Source: Alisma plantago-aquatica (taxonomy: Eukaryota; Streptophyta; Magnoliopsida; Alismatales; Alismataceae). Taken from it: a stretch of DNA of 64,000 nucleotides. The DNA is taken from the NCBI GenBank assembly GCA_963693085.1, contig OY856411.1, positions 71,406,001 to 71,470,000 on the forward strand, read 5' to 3'. The position numbers and the translations under genes were made by a program. Of this stretch, positions 11,695 through 20,897 are shown one piece after another (position 1 is the first letter of the stretch; each line of letters starts with the position of its first letter). Below the pieces are notes generated by a model that was not told where the DNA came from, made no database searches, and saw only the letters and a program-made list of their open reading frames with translations.

Positions 11695-12828
11695 TGAAGG
11701 GTAGACCACCACTTCGTCCATGTGGACCGCAAAATAGTTTCTCTGCGCTCCTACGTCCTGAATTTGAATTTGATAAGTTGATTTATGGACAAAAGAAGAT
11801 TTATCGCATCACATCTCTGCCGCTTTGTAGTTCCATCAGAACTTGTTTGGTGCCTCATTCGCCAATAGTTACATTACACAACTGATGTTGTGTCCTTGCT
11901 AATCTATCCAAAAGAATAATGCTAAAAAATGGGACACCGTTTAGGACAAATTTTAAACTTTCACATGCTAAAGAATAAAAATAAGGACGAAAATGTTTCT
12001 CTTTATTTTATTCTTTAACATTGTTAAAGTCTAAAATCCGTCCCAAATGATCTCTTATTTTGCCTCGACATAGAAGATCCATATCCAAAATAGGAATGGT
12101 ACCGATTTGTCAACATCAATCAACTTATATCCTTCATACAATAGGCAAGAGTAATTAGAGAGGAAAAGACAAAAAAATAAGAAAGAAAGTATAAAGTAAA
12201 AGAAGAGCGAAGTAGAAGAAAAGTTAATCTTAAAAGAGAAGAGGTGTGGGAAAATGATGATGGTAATAGAAAATATATGAGAAAAGCTAAAAAATTTGGG
12301 AAGTATATTTCACTACAGTTAAAAATAAAGGGATGTGGGAAAACATATGAAGAAAGTAGCTTATTAGTATTATACAGATTTGTATACTTTTGGTAATGTA
12401 TAGATTTATATTTTGGTATTGTACTGATTTGTACATTTTTATACTAATATCAAAAAGTATTCATAACAACCAGTTAAACGCATATTATATTAAAATAAAT
12501 ATTTCTGTTTTTATCTTATAAATTGATAATAAGTACCTTCCACAATAATATGGTACTAATTTTGTTTGAGGATAGTAGTACTAGTACATATTTTGTTTTG
12601 TAATACATAAACTACACTATTTTTTGGGATAATATTAAATTAACTTCCCTCCTCTCGTATACTTTCACTTTTTCTTTTTTTACTTCTCTCATCTCTCTTG
12701 TCTACTTCCCTTTTCTTCTTTTTATAGCTACATGTTGTATTTGTCTAAATCTCTCATTTTCTTTTTACCTCTTTCCTCTTTTCAATGGAGAGAATACATT
12801 ATTGCATAGAGAGAATATTCTTTTACAA
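11695..12828. other. AT-rich non-coding stretch, no gene recognised
   Basis: It has an inverted counterpart at 45031-46170 in unit B. Short pyrimidine-rich and poly-A-rich runs are present. The frame at 11694-11885 has no recognisable product. Confidence 0.45.
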
Positions 12829-12880
12829 TCATAATAGCTTGGAGCACCGACAAAGAGTTGCTCAAGTGGTCAAGTACGGT

Positions 12881-12885
12881 GTCTC
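12881..12885. repeat. Target-site duplication of the copia element (left)
   Basis: The bases gtctc here recur at 18078-18082, directly outside the right LTR. Unit B has a single gtctc at the equivalent place in its SINE, which confirms the insertion site. Confidence 0.9.
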
Positions 12886-13032
12886 TGTTACAATATATGT
12901 TTTCTATATTCTGTTATTTATTTTGTTATTTGTTTATTCTGTATGGACCTCTCTGTAATTGTCACAGTGTTATATATATGAGGGTGCACACTTTGTGCAA
13001 CCCTATGCTCTCTGAAACCCTGATTGTCTACA
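12886..13032 (+). repeat. 5' LTR of the copia element
   Basis: It starts tgttacaatatatg and ends gtctaca, giving TG..CA termini. A tatatatatgag run near 12971 is a TATA-box candidate, placing the transcript start shortly downstream. It is the same length and sequence as 17931-18077. Confidence 0.95.
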
Positions 13033-13046
13033 TGGTACCAGAGCAG
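13033..13046 (+). promoter_or_regulatory. Primer-binding site (initiator tRNA-Met)
   Basis: The bases tggtaccagagcag directly follow the 5' LTR. They match the usual plant site tggtatcagagc except for one base, and would anneal the 3' end of initiator Met-tRNA to start minus-strand DNA synthesis. Confidence 0.85.
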
Positions 13047-13074
13047 GTCCCGCCCTAGGGCCTCTCTCTCCCTC

Positions 13075-13345
13075 CCTCCCTCTCCGGCGCCGCCCCCCCC
13101 CCCCTCCCCCCGCGCCCGCCGCCGGCAGGCCAGCAGCGGCCGCCGCCCGCCCAGGCGCAGCAGCCCGCCGCCGGCACAGGCCAGCAGCAGCGCCGCCGCC
13201 GCCGGGGGCAGCAGCTCCAGGCGCCGCCGCCGCCGGCACAGGCCAGCAGCCGCGCCGCAGCCGCCGGGGGCAGCAGCACCAGGCGCCGCCGCCGGCAGCA
13301 GAGGCGGTCTCCGCCGCCGCCGCCGGGGCAGGTCAGCCCGCCGGC
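13075..13345 (+). repeat. Very GC-rich leader of the copia element
   Basis: The untranslated leader is almost entirely G and C. It contains a long C run at 13090-13110 and repeating blocks built from ccgccggcacaggccagcag and gggggcagcagc. This contrasts sharply with the AT-rich surroundings. Frames on both strands here (13003-13279) follow from the base bias and are not genes. Strong RNA structure is expected, possibly for packaging or translation control, but that is inference. Confidence 0.75.
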
Positions 13346-13681
13346 TGGCTCCCTCCCTGGCCTAGCCTACCGTCTCCCGCCGGGTCCCGGTCCGTCTACT
13401 CTCCTGGCTTGGTGCTCCGCTAGTGCTTGAGCAACCGTTGGTGTTGTTCGCACAGCAGGTGCGCTGCCGGGTTGGTAGATCTGGCCTAGTTTCGTCTTCC
13501 GGGGGAGATCGGTACGTTGTTCGGCTAGAGCCTTCGTCGGTTCGTGTTTGTTTGTACCTGCCTGCCCGTGCAGGCTTCGGCCTCCGGGTCTTCTACTACA
13601 CCTTGGTGTAGTCTGTATGTGAGAGGTCCCGTGTGATCTTCTACCTGCCTGTCCTGCCTGCCTGCTGTGCCTGCCTTCATG

Positions 13682-16600
13682 ATGGCGTCCTCGACTGATG
13701 ATCTGCGTCGTCAAGTTACTACGGTCAAACTTGACGGGCGCAACTACCAGCTGTGGGTCTGTTCCTTTGTGATTTATGCTAAATCACAAGGGAAATATTC
13801 CCATCTCATTCGGGCCGGTCCACCACAGCCTGCTGAAGATGCTGATTTGAAGGACGTCAAAGCCTATGATGATTGGGTCCGTGATGACTCAACAGTGATG
13901 ACTTGGATTCTCAACAGCTCGGTTGAGAAGATTAGTGTGACTCTTCTCCGATTACCTACGGCGAAGAAGATGTGGGATGAACTTGCTGGCACCTTCTCTC
14001 ACAGCCAGAATCCGAAGAAAGTGTTTGATATCAACAAGCAGCTTAGTCGTCTCACCTTCACTGGTACTGATATCGCAGATTACTTCTCTACGTTCACCGG
14101 GTTGTGGGGTGAACTGGAGACGTATCATCCCTTGTCCACGGATTTGGCGACTATGCGCAAACAGCGCGATGAGCTACAGCTGGTTCAGTTTTTGAGTGGC
14201 TTGCCTGACTCCTATACTGGAGTTGTGGATCAGATTCTGGCTGGTGATCCACTGCCTTCCCTTCGGAGTGCCTACCAGCGTCTTCTGCGTCTTTCCTCCC
14301 CGACACCAGATGTTGGGGAATCTACTGCCTTAGCTGCCTGGGGTGGTCGTGGCCGTGGTCGCGGTCGTGGTCGTGGCCGCTCTTCTGAGGGACGTCCTCC
14401 TCTTGGTGCGGGGCGTGGTCGTTCTACTACTGCTGGGCGTGGGGCCCCTCCTGCTACCACTGCTGCTGCGAGACCTTCGCCTGGATCCCGTTTGTGTTCT
14501 TACTGTGGTCGGACGAACCACATTGAAGAAAAATGCTGGGAGAAGTATGGGAAGCCTGAATGGGCAAACAATGTTACTGATTCTTCCACTGCTGCTTCTG
14601 AGGGTGCTACACATCCTCCTACTTTAGACACTGCGGACACTACTACTGCTGACTACATCCGGGCTGAAGTCGAACGTCTTCTTTTGGAGCGTGGTGGTTC
14701 CTCTTCTGACGCATCCACGAGTGGAGCTCATGCTGCTCATACCGGTTATGATACTGCTTTTTTGAGTTCACATTTGCCACCTTCATCTGGTAATAATAAA
14801 TGGGTGATTGACTCTGGTGCATCCTCCCATATTTCTGGAAATCGGGCTTTGTTTAAGTTTATCTCTACACCTGCTCATAAATCTACAGTTATGGTTGCTG
14901 ATGGATCTAGATCTTCTGTTTCTGGCATTGGGGACATTATTTCTCAGTCTTTTATCAAATCTGCCTTATATGTGCCTAACTTTCCTATGAATTTATTATC
15001 TGTGAGCAAACTTGTCAAGAATCTAAACTGTAGCCTGACATTCCGTCCTGGCTCTTGTATTTTTCAGGACCTTCTCACGAGGATGAAGATTGGTGGGGGG
15101 TATGAAGGTGCTGACGGTCTCTACTACTTGGACGAGATGCCAAAGTCTACTAAAGCTTCAGCTCTATCTGCATCAGTTTCTACTTTACAGTGGCATTACC
15201 GACTGGGACATCCTTCTTCTGACAAACTGCGCCATTTATTTCCTGATATGAGTAGCTGTAGTCTTCAGTGTGAGTCTTGTCAACTGGGTAAACAGACTAG
15301 ATCGGTATATCCGCGGCGCAGTTCTATGAGCAGCAGGCATATTTTTGATATTGTCCATTCTGATGTGTGGGGACCATGTAATGTACCAAGTGTGTCTGGT
15401 TATAGATACTTTATTTTGTTCATTGATGATTTTTCACGGACTACTTGGCTTTTTCTGTTGAAAAGTAGATCCGAGGTACTATCCACAATAAAGTTCTTTT
15501 TTGCTGAAATTAAAACTCAGTTTGGTGTGCCTATTAAAATTTTTAGAACTGATAATGCTTTGGAGTTTGTTCAAAAAGATGTGGACTGTTTTTGTAAAAC
15601 TGTTGGAACTTTACATCAAACCTCTTGTGCCTATACACCACAACAGAATGGTGTTGCAGAAAGAAAGAATCGTCATTTATTAGAGGTGGCCCGCACTATT
15701 ATGTTACATTCACATGTTCCTCGTTCTTATTGGCCAGAAGCGATTATGACTGCTTGTTTTCTTATTAATCGTATGCCCTCCTCGGTTATTGGTAACAAAA
15801 TCCCATTCCAAGTTTTACATCCGGAGGCACCCCTGTTTTCTGTTCCTCCACGGATTTTTGGTTGCACGTGTTTTGTCCGTCTTCTTGGCCCGTCTTCTGA
15901 TAAGCTCTCGCCTCGTGCAACTAAATGTATTTTCTTGGGGTATTCGAGGACTCAAAAAGGCTATCGCTGTTATAATCCTACTACGAGAAAGTGGTTGACC
16001 AGTAGTGATGTGGTGTTTTTTGAGGACACTCCTTTTTATTCATCTGCGGGGGAGAATTTGCAACCAGATATCATTGCACCACCATTGCCGATTCTGTCTG
16101 ATTGTGTACCTGAGACTGTTGATACTGAGATACCGGTTCGTCCCCAGCTTCGTGTTTATCAGCGCAGGAACAAGGCACCTTCTTCCCATGTACCCCCCCC
16201 AGCCGACCAATCTTCACCTCCAGAAGGTTCTGCTACTCCTGAGGTACAATCTGATTTACACATTCCTATTGCACTTCGCAAAGGAACTCGTTCCTGCACG
16301 TCTCATAGTATTGCTCATTTTGTATCTACTGACCACCTCACTGCTCAGGCGCGTGATTTTGTACATGCCTTATCTGCTATTACTGTTCCTAAGTCTATTC
16401 AGGATGCTCTGCGGAGTACAACATGGACTTCTGCTATGCAGGATGAGATGACAGCTTTGACTGATAGAAACACTTGGGAGCTGGTGGATCCTCCTCCTCA
16501 GTGTAAGCCTGTTGGTTGTCGCTGGGTTTACACTGTCAAATATCAACCGGACGGTACTGTTGAACGGTTGAAAGCTAGATTGGTTGCCAAAGGATATACT

Positions 16601-17923
16601 CAGACCTACGGCATTGACTATTTTGAGACGTTTTCTCCTGTTGCTCGCTTGAATTCTGTTCGAATATTGTTATCTGTGGCTGTAAATTCTGACTGGCCTC
16701 TTCTACAGCTTGATGTGAAGAATGCTTTCTTATATGGTGATCTGCAGGAAGAGGTTTACATGGAGCAACCTCCTGGGTTTGTTGCTCAGGGGGAGTCTCA
16801 TAAAGTTTGTCGGCTTAAAAAATCTATTTATGGGCTTAAGCAAAGTCCACGTGCCTGGTTCGATAAATTAAGCAGGATTCTTTCTGATTTTGGCTTTCTA
16901 CGATCTCAAGTGGATCATTCTGTCTTCACAAAGAAAACGTCTGCAGGGATTATTATTCTGATTGTCTATGTAGATGATATCATTATTTCAGGCAGTGATT
17001 CTGCAGGTGTTCAGGCCACAAAAACTCATTTGGGTAAGCATTTTGCTACCAAAGACTTGGGCAGATTACGATACTTTCTGGGTATAGAGGTTTCCAGGAA
17101 TTCTAGTGCTCTTGTATTGTCCCAGCGGAAATATGTACTTGATATCTTGCAGGAAACTGGTATGATGGGAGCAAGACCTTCAGATACTCCTATGGATCCC
17201 AATGTTGATTGGGACGATGATAATTCACCTATGTTTTCTGAGCCAAAGAAATACAGGAGACTTATTGGGAAATTGATTTATCTGACTGTTACTCGTCCTG
17301 ATATTACTACTGCTGTGGGTCTTCTGAGCAGGTACTTAGACAAGCCCAGACAGTGTCATTGGGATGCTGTATGTCACATTCTGAGATACTTAAAAGGGGC
17401 TCCTGGCAAAGGTTTGCATTATAAGAAATCTGGACACTGTAAACTTGAAGGCTATTCTGATTCAGATTATGCGGGCAGCAGGATTGATAGGAAATCCACT
17501 TCTGGCTACTGTACCTATGTAGGGGGTAACTTGGTGACTTGGAGGAGCAAGAAACAAAATGTTGTAGCTCGCTCCAGTGCTGAAGCTGAATACAGGGCTA
17601 TGGCCCATACTGCTTGTGAACTTCTCTGGGTGCGCTCTCTTTTGCATGAACTTGGGATTGAATCTTCTTATGCGATTCCGATGCACTGCGACAATCGAGC
17701 TGCTATTTTCATTGCCAATAATCCTGTTTATCATGAGCGCACCAAGCATATTGAGGTGGATTGCCATTTTATTCGAGAGTCTGTTCTGGCTGGGAAAATC
17801 TGCACTCCTTTCACGAGATCTGAAGATCAAGTTGCTGATGTCTTCACGAAACTTCTGGCTAAGAAGCATTTCTGCACACTGGTGGACAAGTTGGGCATGA
17901 TTGATATCTATGCTCCAACTTGA
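13682..17923 (+). CDS. Ty1/copia Gag-Pol polyprotein
   Basis: This single frame of about 1,413 residues encodes capsid and replication enzymes. Gag comes first (DGRNYQLW), then an RGRGRGR-rich linker and a CCHC knuckle, CSYCGRTNHIEEKC, at about residue 272. Protease has DSGASSH near 375. Integrase has HYRLGHPSSDK, then Asp at about 561, Asp 624 and Glu 660, the last two spaced D-x35-E. Reverse transcriptase has LDVKNAFL near 1011 and YVDD near 1096. RNase H has YSDSDYAG near 1258 and SSAEAEYRAM. This is the Pol order typical of copia. The open frame extends upstream to 13667, but that codon is GTG. The ATG at 13682 has A at -3 and G at +4 and is preferred over the weaker ATG at 13679. No frameshift or stop separates Gag from Pol. 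Confidence 0.95.
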   Translation: MASSTDDLRRQVTTVKLDGRNYQLWVCSFVIYAKSQGKYSHLIRAGPPQPAEDADLKDVKAYDDWVRDDSTVMTWILNSSVEKISVTLLRLPTAKKMWDELAGTFSHSQNPKKVFDINKQLSRLTFTGTDIADYFSTFTGLWGELETYHPLSTDLATMRKQRDELQLVQFLSGLPDSYTGVVDQILAGDPLPSLRSAYQRLLRLSSPTPDVGESTALAAWGGRGRGRGRGRGRSSEGRPPLGAGRGRSTTAGRGAPPATTAAARPSPGSRLCSYCGRTNHIEEKCWEKYGKPEWANNVTDSSTAASEGATHPPTLDTADTTTADYIRAEVERLLLERGGSSSDASTSGAHAAHTGYDTAFLSSHLPPSSGNNKWVIDSGASSHISGNRALFKFISTPAHKSTVMVADGSRSSVSGIGDIISQSFIKSALYVPNFPMNLLSVSKLVKNLNCSLTFRPGSCIFQDLLTRMKIGGGYEGADGLYYLDEMPKSTKASALSASVSTLQWHYRLGHPSSDKLRHLFPDMSSCSLQCESCQLGKQTRSVYPRRSSMSSRHIFDIVHSDVWGPCNVPSVSGYRYFILFIDDFSRTTWLFLLKSRSEVLSTIKFFFAEIKTQFGVPIKIFRTDNALEFVQKDVDCFCKTVGTLHQTSCAYTPQQNGVAERKNRHLLEVARTIMLHSHVPRSYWPEAIMTACFLINRMPSSVIGNKIPFQVLHPEAPLFSVPPRIFGCTCFVRLLGPSSDKLSPRATKCIFLGYSRTQKGYRCYNPTTRKWLTSSDVVFFEDTPFYSSAGENLQPDIIAPPLPILSDCVPETVDTEIPVRPQLRVYQRRNKAPSSHVPPPADQSSPPEGSATPEVQSDLHIPIALRKGTRSCTSHSIAHFVSTDHLTAQARDFVHALSAITVPKSIQDALRSTTWTSAMQDEMTALTDRNTWELVDPPPQCKPVGCRWVYTVKYQPDGTVERLKARLVAKGYTQTYGIDYFETFSPVARLNSVRILLSVAVNSDWPLLQLDVKNAFLYGDLQEEVYMEQPPGFVAQGESHKVCRLKKSIYGLKQSPRAWFDKLSRILSDFGFLRSQVDHSVFTKKTSAGIIILIVYVDDIIISGSDSAGVQATKTHLGKHFATKDLGRLRYFLGIEVSRNSSALVLSQRKYVLDILQETGMMGARPSDTPMDPNVDWDDDNSPMFSEPKKYRRLIGKLIYLTVTRPDITTAVGLLSRYLDKPRQCHWDAVCHILRYLKGAPGKGLHYKKSGHCKLEGYSDSDYAGSRIDRKSTSGYCTYVGGNLVTWRSKKQNVVARSSAEAEYRAMAHTACELLWVRSLLHELGIESSYAIPMHCDNRAAIFIANNPVYHERTKHIEVDCHFIRESVLAGKICTPFTRSEDQVADVFTKLLAKKHFCTLVDKLGMIDIYAPT

Positions 17924-17930
17924 GGGGGAG
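17922..17930 (+). promoter_or_regulatory. Polypurine tract of the copia element
   Basis: The run gagggggag lies directly before the 3' LTR and overlaps the last codons of the polyprotein. It is the expected plus-strand primer for reverse transcription. Confidence 0.85.
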
Positions 17931-18077
17931 TGTTACAATATATGTTTTCTATATTCTGTTATTTATTTTGTTATTTGTTTATTCTGTATGGACCTCTCTG
18001 TAATTGTCACAGTGTTATATATATGAGGGTGCACACTTTGTGCAACCCTATGCTCTCTGAAACCCTGATTGTCTACA
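17931..18077 (+). repeat. 3' LTR of the copia element
   Basis: 147 bp, tgttacaata to gtctaca, with no difference seen from the 5' LTR. It is followed at once by the gtctc target duplication at 18078-18082. Confidence 0.95.
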
Positions 18078-18212
18078 GTCTCCTCATGAAGGGACTCAGG
18101 TTCGAATCCCAGTTGCCGCATTGATTTACCACCCTCCCGAACGTTCGGCCTCCGCCACGGGCATGGGAGAGGGGGAGAGAAATCTTTCTCTCTTAATCCC
18201 ATAATAGCTTGG

Positions 18213-18890
18213 GGTGTGACAAGAGCGGATGTACCAACGGAAACAAGGAGTATGTTGTGAAGAATTTTTCTTTTAACGATACAAACTTATGCAGCATTAG
18301 CTTTTTGTGTGGAGAATGCACTAGCTTTTCGCAAGATTCTGGCGCGCAAGCGCATTCTGGAATATGGCAGTAAATAATCAGTGATGCACTACATGCAACT
18401 CTGATCTTGGAGCTTCCATGAGCTGGACCCTTGGGTTCGTTTCTTCAAAACAGTATTTTTATCTTTGCTAATTTGTGCTAGAGGGCTTATTATATTCATC
18501 CTTTTATAGCCTAAGTGCTCCATAATCGACATAATGCTAATTAAAGACCAACAACAGTTCCAAGACTAGCACAGAAATAGCTCAGAACCACTTTCTGATG
18601 GAGCACTATAAAGGTCAACCACTTGGTCAAACTTAACTTAGCAACAAGTCTTAAATACCATCGTAAACTTTGGAAATATTTCCCCCAATATTAATTTTAA
18701 TTATTGTTACATGTAGTGGGTAACCTTACATCTCTGTGATTCTCGAAAAGGCCACAAAGATGTGACCAGGAGAGTTCTACAAAAATAAATCTCTCAAAGA
18801 AGAGACTAAATGATGCAGCATATCTATGTTGACAGTAAACGTTACCGTGAAGATATTAGTCGAAGCTCACATTTCTACACAGACGGTACT
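18213..18890. other. Downstream flank of the PUP pseudogene, non-coding
   Basis: This matches 44165-44840 of unit B in inverse, so it is the shared 3' flank of both PUP copies. No separate gene is visible. Confidence 0.5.
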
Positions 18891-18897
18891 TTAGGCT

Positions 18898-20007
18898 TCA
18901 AGGTTCCTCCTCCTTGCAAGCTCCATGCCTCTTTTCCTTCTTTGCTATGGAATCATCAAGATAGTGTTGGTATATGTAAGAAACAAACCCCCAGAGTGCA
19001 AAAAGCAACGACATGACCTTCACTCCACCCATTTTATCATGGAAGAAGATCACAGCAAATATTGGCACGACAGGTAGTGCCAACGTGCTAATCACATTGG
19101 AGAAGAGCGATGACACCACAAAGATCAACCCTACCACCCCGACAGAAGCAATCTGCCAGGAGATTGCCGTCCAAGCAAGTATCATTACATAGGAGACACC
19201 TCCCTTTGCAAAACCCTACATCTTTGCATCCAGAGTCTTCCATTCACCACTAGCAAATAACACTAAAACTGATACACAAGATGCAACAGCTGAAGTAAAT
19301 ATCTGCATCTCTAACACTACAGTAAACGTTTCTTTTCTTATAACTTTCTGAAAAGAGAGTTGCATTAGTGAAAGTATTAGGGAGTACGTGGTTGATGCCC
19401 CTAATGTTAATATGAAACTGAGAGGGTATTTGTCCTTTGGGATGTTGGGAGACCCTTCTGCATTAGCATTAACACCAAGGAGGGCAGATGAGAAAGTAAG
19501 AATCATGACAGAGTTGAAAATTGGAGTAGTAAACTTTTGTGAATTGAGGAAATACGAGAAGACAACATTTGAGGCCAGGTGACTAGCACAAATGAGAGAG
19601 TAAGTGGAGACTGGGAGGTACAAGAGGCCATATGAATACATAAGGTTGTCGGCATCTACAAGTAGGCCAATAGATATGTATACAGAAGCAAGCTCTGCAA
19701 TAGAAGGTGAGTCAAAAGTGTAGGGAGTGGCACTGGTTATGGTGGTTGAGGAAGATCGTTTACTGAAGAGGATTATGGGAATGAGAAATGGGAAGGCTGC
19801 AGATTGCACTAAGGTAGCCATCCACTTGTTGTTGCCCCCACGATCGTAGTAGAGCATGCCAAGTAGTGTCGCAGCAGTCTGACCAGCAAGTAGGAAAATG
19901 ATATTAAGTATAACTAGGAACCACCATTTTTTGTTACTGGATCCTGATGTTGCTAGTGATGATCTCTCATCCTCCTTTTGTCCTTGGTTGTTTGCTGTTT
20001 GATCCAT
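18898..20007 (-). pseudogene. Purine permease (PUP) pseudogene
   Basis: This copy is about 94 percent identical in protein to the intact gene at 43051-44160 and starts MDQTANNQGQKEDERS. Codon 264, His (CAC) in the intact copy, is TAG here (bases 19216-19218). The frame is therefore cut into 263 codons and a downstream piece lacking about 105 residues, including the last membrane segments. There is no frameshift, and the rest still reads in phase. Several other changes hit otherwise conserved positions, such as LVDADN for LVAADN and ASHLASN for ASQLASN, which suggests relaxed selection. The frame continues upstream to 20055, but that extension begins with GTG in the 5' flank. A truncated transporter is unlikely to work. 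Confidence 0.85.
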
Positions 20008-20055
20008 TAGAGCAACGTAATCTGGGAGAAAAGGGAGAATAAAAGCATAAGCCAC

Positions 20056-20440
20056 AATTCAAGTTCCTCAATTCAAGATTCACCCACAAATCAATACCAT
20101 TAATAAATTGTTGTAAGACTTTATAAATGAAGAGAATAACAGAATACTAAAGTACAATGCATATTGCACCAAAATGAATACATGTTTGCATAATATATAA
20201 AGTAGCTGCGTAAGCCCGATCAATTAGAAGGAACTAAGGATATCACAAGCACATGGCAAGGTTGGCTTCAATGACTCAATCAGCAAGTAATGTCAGTCAA
20301 TTGTAGACCACAATTACGATTTGAGTTGATTGGACAAATTATTTTAAAAAAGTAGGTCTAAATCTGCCAATTTAAGATTTCAGAATACTATTAAAAAATC
20401 AAGCTTGAGCAACCAATATAGGGTCAGGTCCAGATATAGT
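20056..20440. other. Shared upstream flank of the PUP copies
   Basis: It matches 42645-43030 of unit B in inverse. It probably contains intron or 5'UTR sequence, because the intact copy shows a splice-acceptor-like ttttctcccag just before its start region. No promoter could be assigned. Confidence 0.4.
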
Positions 20441-20640
20441 TGAAGCTTAACCTGGGTCAGATTTGAGTCAATCAGTAAGTGAATTTTAAAGTTAGATGAG
20501 CTCACAATGATCAAGAGCCTTGTCCAAGAACAAAGTGGTTGAATTTGACATTTTGCTGCTCCTAAGGCATGGTTATGCTTGTGGTAGAGGAAGGCCAAAA
20601 GCACAATAAGTTGAAGAAATATATGCAACACCATATTCTT

Positions 20641-20860
20641 TACCAGGTTCAGCTAAGCTGAACTCCACAGAGACATCTGCTTTAAATTTTTCTATAAATT
20701 TGGACATCAAGGAGCATGCTAATGATACCAATTCTCATTAGGTACTTGATTGTAGATATGATTGCAGTAGCACATGTTACTAACACTTTTTTATTTTTTT
20801 ATACATCTGTAAGTCCCAACAAATTGTGTTGCGGGATAGTAAAAAAAGATGGCTCTTTAA
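20641..20860. repeat. Direct repeat, first copy (partner 22022-22240)
   Basis: Both copies share blocks such as aattctcattaggta, aggttcag and aaagatggctcttt in the same order, with about 75-80 percent identity by eye. The region between them includes a primer-site-like word at 20885. They could be LTR or internal fragments of an old element. Confidence 0.5.
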
Positions 20861-20882
20861 GGGGTTTTCTTAACCCTTGTCC

Positions 20883-20897
20883 TGCTCTGATACCATG
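20883..20897 (-). promoter_or_regulatory. Primer-site-like word of an old LTR element
   Basis: The plus strand reads ctgctctgataccatgtt. Its complement contains tggtatcagagcag, an exact match to the usual plant initiator-Met primer site. That implies a minus-strand LTR element whose LTR begins at about 20895 and runs rightwards. No second LTR or coding region was found. Confidence 0.4.

Larger units (their letters stand above)
12886..18077 (+). mobile_element. Complete Ty1/copia LTR retrotransposon with identical LTRs
   Basis: The element is 5,192 bp: a 147-bp LTR, primer site, GC-rich leader, one Gag-Pol frame, polypurine tract and a second 147-bp LTR. The two LTRs looked identical at every base compared. 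The frame is open throughout and all catalytic motifs are present, so the copy is very young and possibly still competent. The short LTRs and domain order fit the Ale-like group of plant copia elements, an inference from general resemblance. It sits in a SINE within unit A and is absent from the matching site in unit B. Confidence 0.95.
12843..18198 (+). mobile_element. tRNA-derived SINE split by the copia insertion
   Basis: The SINE body is 12843-12885 joined to 18083-18198, with the copia element between. A pol III A-box-like block, gctcaagtggtcaagta, lies at about 12860-12876, and a B box, ggttcgaatcc, at 18099-18109. The 14-bp blocks at 12829-12842 and 18199-18212 (core ataatagcttgg) form its target duplication with one mismatch. 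The unsplit copy in unit B is 44859-45016. The copia element landed between the two internal promoter boxes, which should disable pol III transcription. A plain tRNA gene is unlikely because a non-tRNA tail and a target duplication are present. Confidence 0.75.

Noticed and set aside
13003..13365. Overlapping alanine, proline and arginine-rich frames on both strands
   Set aside because: They lie in the GC-repeat leader of the copia element. Base bias alone keeps frames open in such sequence, and no domain is visible.
14272..17900. Many other frames on both strands within the copia region
   Set aside because: They are out-of-frame shadows of the Gag-Pol coding sequence.
12857..18110. A split or intron-bearing tRNA gene
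   Set aside because: A and B boxes exist, but the tail is not tRNA-like, a 14-bp target duplication surrounds the unit, and the unit B copy shows a SINE layout. The 5-kb gap is the copia insertion.
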